A stretch of 64,000 nucleotides of DNA from M3007 sp046329435 (GCA_046329435.1 JAXLUR010000001.1:124001-188000); one strand, 5' to 3'. Positions 9,448 to 18,893 are shown, counted from the stretch's first letter. Notes: generated from the letters alone by a model not told the origin. Made by a program: numbers and translations.

Positions 9448-10113
9448 ATGAGCGCCCGCTGGCGAACTGCCCAATTTTTCGAACTGCTCTGGTGGCGTCA
9501 GTACCTCGCCCGAAAGCGAAAAGCGGACTACCTGAACTGGAAAAAAAACTACTGGACCCGGCTTTTTGACCGTTTTGCCCTCTGGCCGCCGGCCGGGGCC
9601 TCGGTCCTCGATGCGGGCTGCGGGCCGGCCGGCGCCTTTCTGGTGCTGGACAATTGCAGCGTGGATGCCGTCGATCCGCTGATCGAAGCGTACGAAAGGC
9701 GGCTGAGGCATTTTTCCAGACAAGACAACCCGCAGGTGTGTTTTATCAATGCACCGCTTGAAAAATTCAAAGCGGCCCGACACTATGACCGGGTTTTTTG
9801 CTTCAATGCCCTGAACCACGTCGGCGACCTGAACCTTTGCATCCTTCGGCTCGAGCAGTGCCTTGCTCAGGAGGGTATGCTGGTTTGCTCCATCGATGTG
9901 CATCGCCGAGGCTGGCTTCGGCGCATTTTCCAGCGTTTGCCCGGCGATATTCTGCACCCTCAGCAACTGACAATCGTGGAATACGAGCGGCGGTTCGAAC
10001 TTTCGGGCCTCGAATGTTATGAGCGTCAGGTCTTGAAGAAAGGATTGATTTTCAATTACATACTTATGAAATTGCGCCATCGGGCGGAAAACCGTGGCGG
10101 GCATTCGTCGTGA
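9448..10113 (+). CDS. Class I SAM-dependent methyltransferase
   Basis: 221 residues. Motif I is SVLDAGCGPAGAFLVLD (residues about 50-67), followed by VDAVDPLIEAYERR (acidic residue binding the SAM ribose) and FCFNALNHVGDLN, consistent with a Rossmann-fold methyltransferase. The hydrophilic N-terminus, WRTAQFFELLWWRQYLARK, has no signal peptide. The substrate is not evident. A TATCTTTG box at 9412-9419 matches the Bacteroidota minus-7 consensus and probably drives it. Its 3' end overlaps the convergent CDF transporter gene by about 50 bases. Confidence 0.8.
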   Translation: MSARWRTAQFFELLWWRQYLARKRKADYLNWKKNYWTRLFDRFALWPPAGASVLDAGCGPAGAFLVLDNCSVDAVDPLIEAYERRLRHFSRQDNPQVCFINAPLEKFKAARHYDRVFCFNALNHVGDLNLCILRLEQCLAQEGMLVCSIDVHRRGWLRRIFQRLPGDILHPQQLTIVEYERRFELSGLECYERQVLKKGLIFNYILMKLRHRAENRGGHSS

Positions 10114-11074
10114 CGTTCTCGAGCGTCCAGTGCAGCCGGTTTTCAAAAGGCGCCAGCCGGGCCTTGCAATCCTGGATGGAGCACACCCGGCAGGAATGCG
10201 GCGGAATACAATCGTCCATATGGATGAACATTTCCAGCGTTTGCGGAAAATTGTCGCGGATCAGGGCGTCCAGATCGTCCATCTCCCGGTGGGCGTCGCG
10301 TACGCTGAGGTACCAGGGCACAGTCAGGTGGCAGTCGAGGTGAAGGACTGCGCCGTATTTGATGATGCGCAGGTTGTGCAGGTCGATCCAGTTGTCTCTC
10401 TTATGCGAATCGAGCACTTCGACCAGTGATTTGATCAAGGCCAGATCGGCTTCGTCCATAATGCCGGAGGTCGTTTCGCGAATAATCTTGTAACCCTCGT
10501 AAATGATAAATACGGCAAAAATCAGGGCCACCGCGCTATCGAGCCAGCTGATACGGGTCAGGTAGATCAAACCCAGCCCGACGATAATGCCGGCGGTAGT
10601 CCAGGTATCGGTATGCAGGTGCTTGCCGCTGGCCTGCAGCGCGATGGAGTTGTTTTTTCGGCCCGTACGGATGCAAAGCCAGCCCATGCCGTAGTTGATG
10701 GCTGCCGTCGTGGCAATCAGTATGATACCATAATCGAGTTGCTGAATAGGATGCTGGTGAATGAGGTTGATAATTGATTCATAAATAATGACCACGCCGG
10801 CGATCAAAATCAGTATGGCTTCGAAAGAGGCGGAAATCAGTTCGGCTTTGCCGTGGCCGTAAGGGTGATCCAGGTCACGAGGTTTGGCAGCTACCCTGAG
10901 GCTGTAAAGTCCTGTAAATCCGGAAATTACATTGACGATTCCTTCCAGCGCATCGGTGAGGATCGCTACGGAATTGGTCAAAAAATAAGCAAGTAGTTTT
11001 ATGACAAACAGTGCGATGGCGACAACGACGACCAGTCGCTGGATACGCAAATTGTGTTGGGCGGTTTCGAGCAT
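10064..11074 (-). CDS. Cation diffusion facilitator (CDF) family metal transporter
   Basis: 336 residues starting MLETAQHNLRIQRL; the in-frame extension to 11158 looks non-coding. It has six predicted membrane helices with the CDF landmarks TDALEGIVN in helix 2, the loop DHPYGHGKAE, and KHLHTDTW in helix 5, where His and Asp four apart form half of the metal site. The cytoplasmic domain follows (about residue 210 on). The C-terminus is unusual: it ends in a Cys-rich tail, DDCIPPHSCRVCSIQDC, likely an extra metal-binding site. It exports a divalent metal, perhaps Zn, Fe or Mn; the ion cannot be fixed from these residues. Confidence 0.88.
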   Translation of the reverse strand: MLETAQHNLRIQRLVVVVAIALFVIKLLAYFLTNSVAILTDALEGIVNVISGFTGLYSLRVAAKPRDLDHPYGHGKAELISASFEAILILIAGVVIIYESIINLIHQHPIQQLDYGIILIATTAAINYGMGWLCIRTGRKNNSIALQASGKHLHTDTWTTAGIIVGLGLIYLTRISWLDSAVALIFAVFIIYEGYKIIRETTSGIMDEADLALIKSLVEVLDSHKRDNWIDLHNLRIIKYGAVLHLDCHLTVPWYLSVRDAHREMDDLDALIRDNFPQTLEMFIHMDDCIPPHSCRVCSIQDCKARLAPFENRLHWTLENVTTNARHGFPPDGAIS

Positions 11075-11175
11075 AAGACAAATGTGGGCCAAAATGGGGG
11101 GACAATTGTACGGATGTGAAGCGCACATTTCCTGTAATTTGCGCCAAAATAAAGCCAACCCGTATTTACGATTTC

Positions 11176-12168
11176 ATGAACTCTCGTCGCCGATTTTTAA
11201 AACAAGGCTTCTGGGGCGCTCTTTCTGCCGGATCGCTCGATTTTTGGGCCAACACACCGCATTTTTTTTCCCAGAATCCGCGTCCAGGTGCGTTGCCGGT
11301 CGTAATTGCTACCTGGGACAACCGCAGGGCCACGGCGGCAGCCTGGGAGGTCCTGGCTGCCAACGGACGCGCCCTGGATGCCGTGGAAGCCGGCGTTCAC
11401 ATTCCCGAAGCAGACCCGAATGACACCAGCGTAGGGTACGGCGGCTTTCCTGACCGCGACGGCAACGTGACCCTTGATGCCTGCATCATGGACGAATTTG
11501 GCAATGCAGGGTCCGTCTGTTTTTTGCAACACATCAAACACCCGATCAGCGTGGCGAGAAGGGTAATGGAGCGCACGCCGCACGTCATGCTGGCCGGCGA
11601 CGGCGCCCTGGAGTTTGCCCTGAGCGAGGGTTTCCCAAAGGAGGATTTACTTACGGAAACCGCCCGCAAAGCCTGGGAGGAATGGAAAATCAAGTCCGAA
11701 TACAAGCCGGTCATCAACTTTGAACGGCATGACACTATCGGCATGGTGGCGATCGACAGCCAGCATCGTATCGCAGGCGCCTGCAGCACCAGCGGCCTGG
11801 CATTTAAAATGCGGGGCAGGGTAGGCGACAGCCCGGTCATCGGCGCAGGCATGTTTGCCGACAATGAAGTCGGCGCCGCGGCCGCTACCGGCCTTGGCGA
11901 AATGGTGTTGCGCACACTGGGCAGCTTTTTGGTGGTCGAAGAAATGAGGCGGGGGAAACATCCGCAAAGCGCGGTGGAGCTCGCCATCCGGCGCATAGCC
12001 CGGAAGTACCCCAAACAGTCGGCCGAAAACCAGATCGGGTTTGTCGCTCTCGACAAAAAAGGCCGCCACGGCGCCTACGGCCTGCAACCCGGGTTCAACT
12101 ATGCCATTTATCAAAACGGCCAGAACCAGCTTTTCGAAGCCGGACATTTGCTTTCAGGGATTAAATAA
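11176..12168 (+). CDS. Glycosylasparaginase (N4-(beta-N-acetylglucosaminyl)-L-asparaginase), Tat-exported
   Basis: 330 residues from the ATG giving MNSRRRFLKQGFWGAL, a twin-arginine leader. It is an Ntn-hydrolase proenzyme that self-cleaves before the nucleophile: the motif HDTIGMVAID places Thr187 as the catalytic N-terminus of the beta chain. GAGMFADNEVGAAAATGLGE is the conserved substrate pocket segment, and the alpha chain carries NDTSVGYGGFPDRDG. The enzyme cleaves GlcNAc-Asn bonds of glycopeptides. Family length is about 320-350, so it is complete. It is transcribed away from the CDF gene. Confidence 0.9.
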   Translation: MNSRRRFLKQGFWGALSAGSLDFWANTPHFFSQNPRPGALPVVIATWDNRRATAAAWEVLAANGRALDAVEAGVHIPEADPNDTSVGYGGFPDRDGNVTLDACIMDEFGNAGSVCFLQHIKHPISVARRVMERTPHVMLAGDGALEFALSEGFPKEDLLTETARKAWEEWKIKSEYKPVINFERHDTIGMVAIDSQHRIAGACSTSGLAFKMRGRVGDSPVIGAGMFADNEVGAAAATGLGEMVLRTLGSFLVVEEMRRGKHPQSAVELAIRRIARKYPKQSAENQIGFVALDKKGRHGAYGLQPGFNYAIYQNGQNQLFEAGHLLSGIK

Positions 12169-12171
12169 AAA

Positions 12172-12210
12172 GCAAGAGGGGGGATCGCTGCGAAGCGTCC
12201 CCCCTCTTGC
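12172..12210 (-). terminator. Terminator between the asparaginase and HHH-protein genes
   Basis: A perfect 13-bp stem (12172-12184 with 12198-12210). Only the minus strand has a T-rich tail, so it mainly ends the minus-strand gene that stops at 12216, six bases before it. Confidence 0.8.
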
Positions 12211-12215
12211 CTGAA

Positions 12216-13175
12216 TTATGCCCCGGGTCGTTTGCCGGCATTCAGAAAGTCCTGATAGGCTTTGAGGTTGTCCCACTCGCCATTGGCGGCGAGCAGCGCC
12301 TGTGCCGACCAGGTGCCCGGGTCGTGCATGGCAAAACGGGAGCCTGCATTGTTCAGGATGGTGCGAATATCTTCAACGGGGGTTTCGGCGAGTTGCTGAT
12401 ACGTATAAACGCCGTTCTGGAACAGCAATTCCTCGATTTTAGGGCCGATACCTTCCACGATCTTCAGATCGTCGCGGTGTGCGCCTGCTGCGGCAAACAC
12501 CACCGCCGGCGCTTCTTCTTTTACCGGTTCGGCAGGTTCGTCGGCCGTTTCCGTGCCCTGATCGGCCGATTCCACTACGGCAAAGCTGTCCTCTGCCGGC
12601 TCGTCGCTGAGTTGAAATGCCGGAAGGGCATCGCCGTATTCCGCCACCAGATCGGCTTCGGCCGTAGCCTCTTCGACGGCCATGCCGGCGAGTTCGGTTT
12701 CGGGGTCGGCTACCCAGACGTCGTCGTCGGATGCCGGGGCATCCGTATTGATTTCAAGCGGAATGGCGGCAGCATCCTGTTCGACCACGTTGGAAAGGCC
12801 GAGTTCGGTTTCGAGTTGCAGGTTGCGGTCGCGCGTGCGGGTATTTTCCTGTTCGATACCGCTAAGGCGTTGCCGCAGATCGGTGTTTTCACGTTCGAGG
12901 ATGTCGTAGCGAATATTCCACTCCGAACGTTCCGAGTCGAAAGCCGCGACTTTGCCGCGCAAGGTTTCCAGTTCCGCGCGCAGGTTATTGACGGTGAGGG
13001 TGAGGCTGTCGTTTTCGGTACGCAGCCGGTCCGACATTTGGCGGAAGCGGTTCCACAGTGCCCAGCCCATCCAGAGCCCCATCAGGAAGGCTACGAAGAG
13101 CATGATAAAGATTTCAAACGTGTGGGTGGTGAAAGTACCCGTACCGGGGCCCAGGGTGATATCTTGTTGAAACAT
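12216..13175 (-). CDS. Membrane-anchored coiled-coil protein with helix-hairpin-helix C-terminus
   Basis: 319 residues starting MFQQDITLGPG. One transmembrane helix (about residues 18-40, FEIFIMLFVAFLMGLWMGW) is followed by a long coiled coil (about 45-125), then an acidic low-complexity linker rich in Glu/Ala/Asp (130-225), and a C-terminal helix-hairpin-helix domain with KIVEGIGPKIEELLFQNGVY (about 235-319). Such C-terminal domains bind nucleic acid or protein in other contexts; the role here is unknown. It lies 55 bases after the OmpA-like gene on the same strand, so an envelope-linked function in one operon is likely. Confidence 0.7.
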   Translation of the reverse strand: MFQQDITLGPGTGTFTTHTFEIFIMLFVAFLMGLWMGWALWNRFRQMSDRLRTENDSLTLTVNNLRAELETLRGKVAAFDSERSEWNIRYDILERENTDLRQRLSGIEQENTRTRDRNLQLETELGLSNVVEQDAAAIPLEINTDAPASDDDVWVADPETELAGMAVEEATAEADLVAEYGDALPAFQLSDEPAEDSFAVVESADQGTETADEPAEPVKEEAPAVVFAAAGAHRDDLKIVEGIGPKIEELLFQNGVYTYQQLAETPVEDIRTILNNAGSRFAMHDPGTWSAQALLAANGEWDNLKAYQDFLNAGKRPGA

Positions 13176-13230
13176 TTTGGCGAAAGTTGATGGAGGTAAT
13201 GAGTGTTTGAAGGTGTCGGGCCGATTGATA

Positions 13231-13830
13231 TTAATCGAGGCGAATGACAACCCGCCTGTTTTTGTAACGGCCGGCGGGGGTATCGTTGGTGGCCACGGGC
13301 TTACTTTCGCCGTAAGCAACCAGTTTGATCTGCTCGTTTTTGACGCCTTTGGCCATCAAAATGCGTTTGATGTTTTTAGCGCGCAGCAGGGAAAGTTCCT
13401 TGTTCGAACGGGCGTCGCCGATGCCGTCGGTATGACCGGCAATGGTCACTTTGCCGCCGGAGGTACGAAGTGTTTCCGACAGCCGGTTGAGGTAGTCGTC
13501 GATGGCATCGTTTTCTTCCTTCTGTACGGAACTGTACGGGAAGTAAATTTCCACGCGATCGGGCAATTCAACCACCTGCACGGAGTTGATATTTCCTTCT
13601 TCCAGTTGTGTCTGTTTCGGCGCGTTTGCTTTTGTTGCGCTTGAATTGCTGGCGGTTGCAGCGGGCTCGTTTGCCGGAGCGGCAGGGAGCGGTTCCGGCT
13701 CGATAGCCGGCGTTGTTACGGCGGCCTGGGCGGCAGGATGGCAGGCATCCTTGATGCCGCAGACATACCAGCGCCAGCAGATCAGGCTCCACACGGCGAA
13801 AGCGATCCAAATGATTGTTTTTGAGTGCAT
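13231..13830 (-). CDS. OmpA-family peptidoglycan-binding protein
   Basis: 199 residues. An N-terminal helix (IIWIAFAVWSLICWRWYVCG) acts as membrane anchor or uncleaved signal, followed by an Ala/Pro-rich linker and an OmpA C-terminal domain (about 85-199) with VTIAGHTDGIGDARSNKELS and the NRRVVIRL ending. The conserved Asp and Arg that grip diaminopimelate are present. There is no beta-barrel, so this is a short tether between inner membrane and cell wall rather than a porin. It is first in a two-gene operon with the coiled-coil/HHH protein. Confidence 0.85.
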   Translation of the reverse strand: MHSKTIIWIAFAVWSLICWRWYVCGIKDACHPAAQAAVTTPAIEPEPLPAAPANEPAATASNSSATKANAPKQTQLEEGNINSVQVVELPDRVEIYFPYSSVQKEENDAIDDYLNRLSETLRTSGGKVTIAGHTDGIGDARSNKELSLLRAKNIKRILMAKGVKNEQIKLVAYGESKPVATNDTPAGRYKNRRVVIRLD

Positions 13831-13969
13831 AAAGTCGGGTTTGGTGCAAGATTTCCCTTCTGCAAATGTAGGCTACACAAGTATTTTTCAACACTTTGTT
13901 GCAACATTTTCAAAAAAATAGACACTTGTACGACCTTTGTTTCTTGTTTTTTAACCAAAATCCGGTGCA

Positions 13970-14308
13970 ATGGCAGAAATAAGTTTCGACGATTTTTGGA
14001 AAGTGGAACTCCGCACAGGGACGATACTGGAGGCCCGTGAATTCCCGCAGGCCCGCAAACCAGCCTATCAACTGCGCATCGACTTCGGTCCGGAAACAGG
14101 CATCAAACAAAGCAGCGCCCAGATTACGCATCTTTATTCGCCTGCCGAACTGGTTGGGCGTCAGGTAGTTGCAGTTTGCAATTTTCCCAAAAAACAGATC
14201 GCCAATTTCTTTTCCGAAGTTTTGGTGCTGGGTTTTGAACAATCGGACGGTTCTGTGGTCTTGTTGCAGCCCGATCGGAATGTTCCGAACGGGAGCCGTG
14301 TGAGTTAA
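13970..14308 (+). CDS. csaA: CsaA-like tRNA-binding protein
   Basis: 112 residues forming a single tRNA-binding (OB-fold) domain, as in CsaA and the C-terminal domain of MetRS/PheRS beta: FWKVELRTGTILEAREFPQA, LRIDFGPETGIKQSSAQIT, and VVAVCNFPKKQIANFFSEVL. Length equals that of Bacillus CsaA (about 110), which has been described as having chaperone-like and secretion-linked activity. The exact role is unsettled. It is a stand-alone gene between an OmpA operon on the other strand and the ABC transporter. Confidence 0.88.
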   Translation: MAEISFDDFWKVELRTGTILEAREFPQARKPAYQLRIDFGPETGIKQSSAQITHLYSPAELVGRQVVAVCNFPKKQIANFFSEVLVLGFEQSDGSVVLLQPDRNVPNGSRVS

Positions 14309-14441
14309 TGTGCGGTTTTTTTAAAGTAAAAAGCGCCTTTGTTCGTCTCCCGTTTCGGTGCCGTATATGTTGCAAACATGACACGTATAACGGCCATTAC
14401 TTCTAATTTCGCCCCCTCTAATCCTTTTAGTCAATTGTTAT

Positions 14442-16229
14442 ATGGATCAGCAAGAACCAGCCCGCCCCAAATTATCCCGTGAAAACCTGCGCGAAGCGCT
14501 CAAAATATTTGCCTTTGTCAAGCCGTACCGATGGCAATTTATTTCCGGTTTGCTGTTGTTGTTTTTGTCCAGCACGGTTTTTCTCGTTTTTCCCAAAATT
14601 ATTGGTCAGATGCTCGATGTTGCGCAGGGCGCTGCGCCCAATGTCGATCTCAGGGAGATCGGCGCCTGGCTCATCGGTATCCTCGTTTTTCAGGGCATAG
14701 TGTCGTACCTGCGGGTGATGATGTTTGCGCAGGTAAGCGAAAAAGGGACGGCGGACATCAGGGTTGCCCTGTACAGGCGACTCATCTCGCAGCCCATCGT
14801 TTTTTTTGAAAAAAGCAGGGTAGGGGAACTGGTCAGCCGTGTGACCAACGATGTTGAAAAACTGTACAACACCTTTTACTTCATTCTGGCAGAGTTTATC
14901 CGGCAGATTATCATTCTGGTCGGCGGTATTGCCGTGCTCCTTTTTATGTCGCCCAAACTGGCCGGCGTGATGCTGGCCACCTTCCCGCTGATCGTGGTTG
15001 GCGCCATGTTTTTCGGTCGCTGGGTGCGCAAATTGTCCAAAGAACGGCAGAGCCAGTTGGGTGAAGCCAATACGATACTCGACGAAACGCTACAAAGTAT
15101 TCACGCCGTGAAGGCTTTTACCAACGAGTTGTTCGAGAGCCGCCGATATGCCAAAGCCAACGACACGGTGGTGAAAGTATCCATGCGATATGCCAAGGGC
15201 CGGGCAGTATTTTCGGTGTTCATCATCACCATGCTGTTTGGCGCCCTGTTTTTTGTGATCGGTTTTGGCATGTACATGGTGCAAACGGGCCAGATCACCG
15301 CAGGCCAGCTGATTTCCTTTGTCACCTACACCGCCATTATCGGCGGCGCGATAGCCGGTTTGGGCAATTTTTACACCGAACTGGTTGGCGCTGTCGGCGC
15401 AACGGAGCGGGTTCGGGAGATTTTGAATTCAAAAAGCGAAGCGGAACTCCGCCCGCCTACCAACCACCCGGCAGGCCACCTGAAAGGTGTCGTTTCTTTT
15501 GACAATGTGCATTTTTCCTATCCGACGCGCTCCGATGTCGAGGTGTTGAAAGGCGTCAGTTTTGATATTCCCGCAGGGAAAAAAGTGGCCCTGGTGGGGC
15601 AAAGCGGCGCCGGCAAGAGCACCATTATGCAATTGTTGCTGCAGTTTCATTACCCCCTTAAAGGGCAGATCACCGTGGACGGCCAGAGCATTGAAGGCTA
15701 CGACCTCGAATCGTATCGCGGCAATTTTGCCATCGTGCCCCAGGAAGTGATTCTTTTCGGCGGCACCATTCGGGAAAACATCCTCTACGGCAAGCCCGAG
15801 GCGACCGAGGCGGAAATCATCGCCGCAGCCCAAAAGGCCAATGCCTGGGATTTTATCAAGATGTTTCCGGAAGGGCTCGACACGGTGGTCGGGGAGCGCG
15901 GCATCAAACTCTCCGGCGGACAACGCCAGCGCATTGCCATTGCCCGGGCCATCCTGCGCGATCCGGCGGTGCTGCTGCTCGACGAAGCCACCTCCTCGCT
16001 CGACGCGGAAAGCGAAAAAATCGTACAGGAAGCGCTCAACAACCTGATGGAGGGCCGCACCAGTATCATTATTGCGCATCGCCTGGCGACCATTCGTGAT
16101 GTCGATAGGATTTATGTTCTGGAAGGCGGAAAAATCGTGGAGGAAGGCACGCATGAAGAACTTTCCGGCCGCGCCAATGGCGCATACAGCAGCCTTGCCA
16201 AATTGCAATTCGACCTGGTTCTCAACTGA
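14442..16229 (+). CDS. ABC transporter, fused permease/ATPase (exporter half-molecule)
   Basis: 595 residues: a six-helix ABC transmembrane domain (about 30-320) and a nucleotide-binding domain (345-585). Seen: Walker A GQSGAGKST (386-394), Q-loop VPQEVILFG, signature LSGGQ (490-494), Walker B LLLDEATS (511 on) and H-loop His546. The layout is that of MsbA/BmrA-type homodimeric exporters for lipids or hydrophobic compounds. Substrate cannot be inferred. It stands alone, with 99 bases to the next gene. Confidence 0.92.
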   Translation: MDQQEPARPKLSRENLREALKIFAFVKPYRWQFISGLLLLFLSSTVFLVFPKIIGQMLDVAQGAAPNVDLREIGAWLIGILVFQGIVSYLRVMMFAQVSEKGTADIRVALYRRLISQPIVFFEKSRVGELVSRVTNDVEKLYNTFYFILAEFIRQIIILVGGIAVLLFMSPKLAGVMLATFPLIVVGAMFFGRWVRKLSKERQSQLGEANTILDETLQSIHAVKAFTNELFESRRYAKANDTVVKVSMRYAKGRAVFSVFIITMLFGALFFVIGFGMYMVQTGQITAGQLISFVTYTAIIGGAIAGLGNFYTELVGAVGATERVREILNSKSEAELRPPTNHPAGHLKGVVSFDNVHFSYPTRSDVEVLKGVSFDIPAGKKVALVGQSGAGKSTIMQLLLQFHYPLKGQITVDGQSIEGYDLESYRGNFAIVPQEVILFGGTIRENILYGKPEATEAEIIAAAQKANAWDFIKMFPEGLDTVVGERGIKLSGGQRQRIAIARAILRDPAVLLLDEATSSLDAESEKIVQEALNNLMEGRTSIIIAHRLATIRDVDRIYVLEGGKIVEEGTHEELSGRANGAYSSLAKLQFDLVLN

Positions 16230-16328
16230 ACGGGGCCGTGCCCGGTATTTTCGGCATGATTTTTTACAGCGCTTCAAACAAGCCTTCGATATTTAACGTT
16301 AGACCTGTTCCTTAACTAAATAAAACCC

Positions 16329-16988
16329 ATGCTGAGAAAACTTGCCCTGCACCTGCTTCTGGGCGCTGTTGCCTTTTTGTCCGGCACCAGCGCGTCCAGC
16401 GCCCAGTCGAACGACGGATGGGTGCTTAAAAATGACAAAGACGCCGTAAAGGTGTACATCCGCAGAACGGCCGATGTCCACGAAATCAAACTGGTGACTT
16501 CCCTCAAAGCCCCTTTGTCGGGCCTTGTACAATTGTTGTCGGAAGTGGATCAATACCCTGCCTGGGGTTACAAAGTGGCAGAGTCGAGGCTGGTGCGTCG
16601 GGTGAACGACCACGAATGCTATTATTATTCCAAGCTCGATTTTCCCTGGCCCATCAACGACCGCGACGTGATTATGCACTCGACGCTGCAACAAGACCCC
16701 GTCACCAAAGCGATCACGGCGGCAAGCGAGGCTACGCCCGATATGTTGCCGGAGACGAAAGACGTCGTTCGCATCCGCAAGTGCAATACGCGCTGGACCA
16801 TGATCCCCGGCGCCGGCGGCTGGGTGTATGTGGAGTATTATATCTACTCCAACCCTGGCGGCAACCTGCCCGACTGGCTGGTCAACATGGCGGTAGATTC
16901 GGGTCCGCGAGAAACGATTAAAAACATGCGCCAGATTTTGCAACAGCCTAAATATCAGGACGCCAAGCTGGCCTACATCAAGGATTGA
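16329..16988 (+). CDS. Secreted START/polyketide-cyclase-like lipid-binding protein
   Basis: 219 residues with a signal peptide (about 1-28, ending SSAQS). The mature part is a START-type helix-grip domain: VLKNDKDAVKVYIRR, AWGYKVAESRLVRRVNDHE, YYSKLDFPWPINDRDVI and VYVEYYIYSNPGG. Bacterial START proteins carry or bind lipids and other hydrophobic ligands in the envelope. Ligand unknown. It ends before a strong terminator, so its transcription is separate from ubiD. Confidence 0.82.
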   Translation: MLRKLALHLLLGAVAFLSGTSASSAQSNDGWVLKNDKDAVKVYIRRTADVHEIKLVTSLKAPLSGLVQLLSEVDQYPAWGYKVAESRLVRRVNDHECYYYSKLDFPWPINDRDVIMHSTLQQDPVTKAITAASEATPDMLPETKDVVRIRKCNTRWTMIPGAGGWVYVEYYIYSNPGGNLPDWLVNMAVDSGPRETIKNMRQILQQPKYQDAKLAYIKD

Positions 16989-17010
16989 GACAGCCTGGAT
17001 AAAAAATAAA

Positions 17011-17054
17011 CAACAACCCCGAGGCCAACAATGCGGCCCCGGGGCTGTTGTTTT
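17011..17054 (+). terminator. Terminator of the START gene
   Basis: A 16-bp stem with two G-T wobbles (17011-17026 with 17035-17050) followed by TTTT. Confidence 0.8.
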
Positions 17055-17076
17055 GCGGCGTAAATTTTGTGATCGT

Positions 17077-18891
17077 ATGGCTTATAAATGCTTGCGGGAC
17101 GCCGTCAATGACCTCGAAAAACACGGGCATTTGCTGCGCATTCGCGAAGAAGTCGACCCCAACCTTGAAATGGCCGAGATTCATCGGCAAGTGTACGACC
17201 GGGGCGGGCCGGCCATATTTTATGAAAGGGTGAAAGGAAGTCCCTTTCAGGCAGTCAGCAACCTGTACGGAACGTTTGAACGGACGGCATTTCTGTTTAG
17301 GCACACGCTTGAACGGGTGAAACGCGTGCTGGAACTGAAAAAAGACCCTGCCAATTTTTTTAAAAAACCGGGCCGCTATCTTTCTGCTCCCTTCACTGCC
17401 CTTTCTGCATTGCCCCAAAAGAGCCTGTTCGGCTCGGCGGTCACCTGGGGGACCACCACGATCGACCAGTTGCCCTGTGTAAAAAGCTGGCCGCTCGACG
17501 GAGGCGGGTTTGTCACCCTCCCGCAGGTCTATACCGAAGACCCGGACACGCCTGGCGTCATGCATTCCAATCTGGGCATGTACCGCATCCAGCTGTCGGG
17601 CAACGACTACCTGCCCAACCAGGAGATCGGAATGCACTACCAGTTGCATCGTGGCATTGGTGTGCACCATGAAAAATACAACCGCAGGCAGGAGCCGTTT
17701 CATTGCTCGATTTTTGTCGGCGGCCTGCCCAGTCATGCCTTTGCGGCCATTATGCCCCTGCCGGAAGGTTTGAGCGAGCTCACATTTGCCGGTATGCTGG
17801 CCGGGCGCCGTTTCCGTTATCTGCGCCGCGACGGCCATGTGCTCAGCAGCGACGCAGATTTTGTCATTACCGGCGAGATTCTTAAAAACATCAAAAAACC
17901 GGAGGGGCCTTTTGGCGACCACCTGGGGTATTATTCGCTGGCGCACGATTTCCCGGTTATGAAGGTGCACAAGGTGTACCACCGCAAGGACCCGATCTGG
18001 CACTTTACCGCGGTAGGCCGCCCGCCGCAGGAGGACAGCAGTTTTGGCTGGCTCATACACGAACTGGTGGCGCCGCTGACGCCCCAGGAATTTCCCGGCC
18101 TGAAAGAACTGCATGCCGTCGATGCCGCAGGTGTGCATCCGCTTTTACTGGCCATAGGGCACGAGCGTTACATGCCTTTCCGCGAGCGCCAGCCCGAGGA
18201 GATTCTGACCATAGCCAACCGTATTCTGGGCACCGGCCAGACCTCGCTGGCCAAATTCCTCATCATCGCGGCATCCGACGACAACCCGCAACTGGATACC
18301 CACGACATCCCGCATTTTTTCCGGCACGTGCTGGAACGGGTCGACTGGACGCGCGACCTGCATTTCCAGACCCGAACGACCATCGACACGCTCGATTATT
18401 CGGGCTCCGGCTGGAACGAAGGCTCCAAGGTGGTGATCGCCTGCCGGGGCGAGCAGCGCCGAAGCCTGCGCGCCCAACTGCCTGCCAATTTTCGCCTGCC
18501 AGCCGGCTTTACGGGGCCGGAGTTTTGTCTGCCGGGCGTATTGGCCGTTCAGGCGCCGCCGTACCAGACCGTACAGGAGGCATTGCAGCAGGTCGAATCG
18601 CTGGGCCAGGCCTTGCAGGGCGTTGATATGCAACATATTCCGCTGATTCTGCTGGTTGACGACAGCAAATTTTCCGCTGCAACGCTGAATAACTTTCTGT
18701 GGGTCGCCTTTACCCGTGCCAACCCGAGCCACGACGTGCATGGGGTAGGGGCTTTTATGGAAAACAAACATTGGGGTTGCACGGGACCATTGATGATCGA
18801 TGCACGCAAAAAGCCGCATCATGCTCCCGAACTGGTGGTCGATCCTGATGTGCAGCGCCGCGTGGCCGGTTTGCTGGAACGCTATCTTTGA
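17077..18891 (+). CDS. UbiD family decarboxylase (prenylated-FMN dependent)
   Basis: 604 residues from the ATG giving MAYKCLRDAVNDLEK; eight residues further upstream are possible but unlike the family. UbiD enzymes decarboxylate aromatic or unsaturated acids using prFMN made by UbiX. Seen: HGHLLRIREEVDPNLEMAEI at the N-terminus, IGMHYQLHRGIGVHH near the prFMN/metal site, and a C-terminal helical dimerisation extension. It is longer than E. coli UbiD (about 490 residues) but matches the roughly 600-residue Bacteroidota form, possibly linked to menaquinone synthesis by the futalosine route (inference). No ubiX is seen nearby. Confidence 0.88.
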   Translation: MAYKCLRDAVNDLEKHGHLLRIREEVDPNLEMAEIHRQVYDRGGPAIFYERVKGSPFQAVSNLYGTFERTAFLFRHTLERVKRVLELKKDPANFFKKPGRYLSAPFTALSALPQKSLFGSAVTWGTTTIDQLPCVKSWPLDGGGFVTLPQVYTEDPDTPGVMHSNLGMYRIQLSGNDYLPNQEIGMHYQLHRGIGVHHEKYNRRQEPFHCSIFVGGLPSHAFAAIMPLPEGLSELTFAGMLAGRRFRYLRRDGHVLSSDADFVITGEILKNIKKPEGPFGDHLGYYSLAHDFPVMKVHKVYHRKDPIWHFTAVGRPPQEDSSFGWLIHELVAPLTPQEFPGLKELHAVDAAGVHPLLLAIGHERYMPFRERQPEEILTIANRILGTGQTSLAKFLIIAASDDNPQLDTHDIPHFFRHVLERVDWTRDLHFQTRTTIDTLDYSGSGWNEGSKVVIACRGEQRRSLRAQLPANFRLPAGFTGPEFCLPGVLAVQAPPYQTVQEALQQVESLGQALQGVDMQHIPLILLVDDSKFSAATLNNFLWVAFTRANPSHDVHGVGAFMENKHWGCTGPLMIDARKKPHHAPELVVDPDVQRRVAGLLERYL

Positions 18892-18893
18892 AT

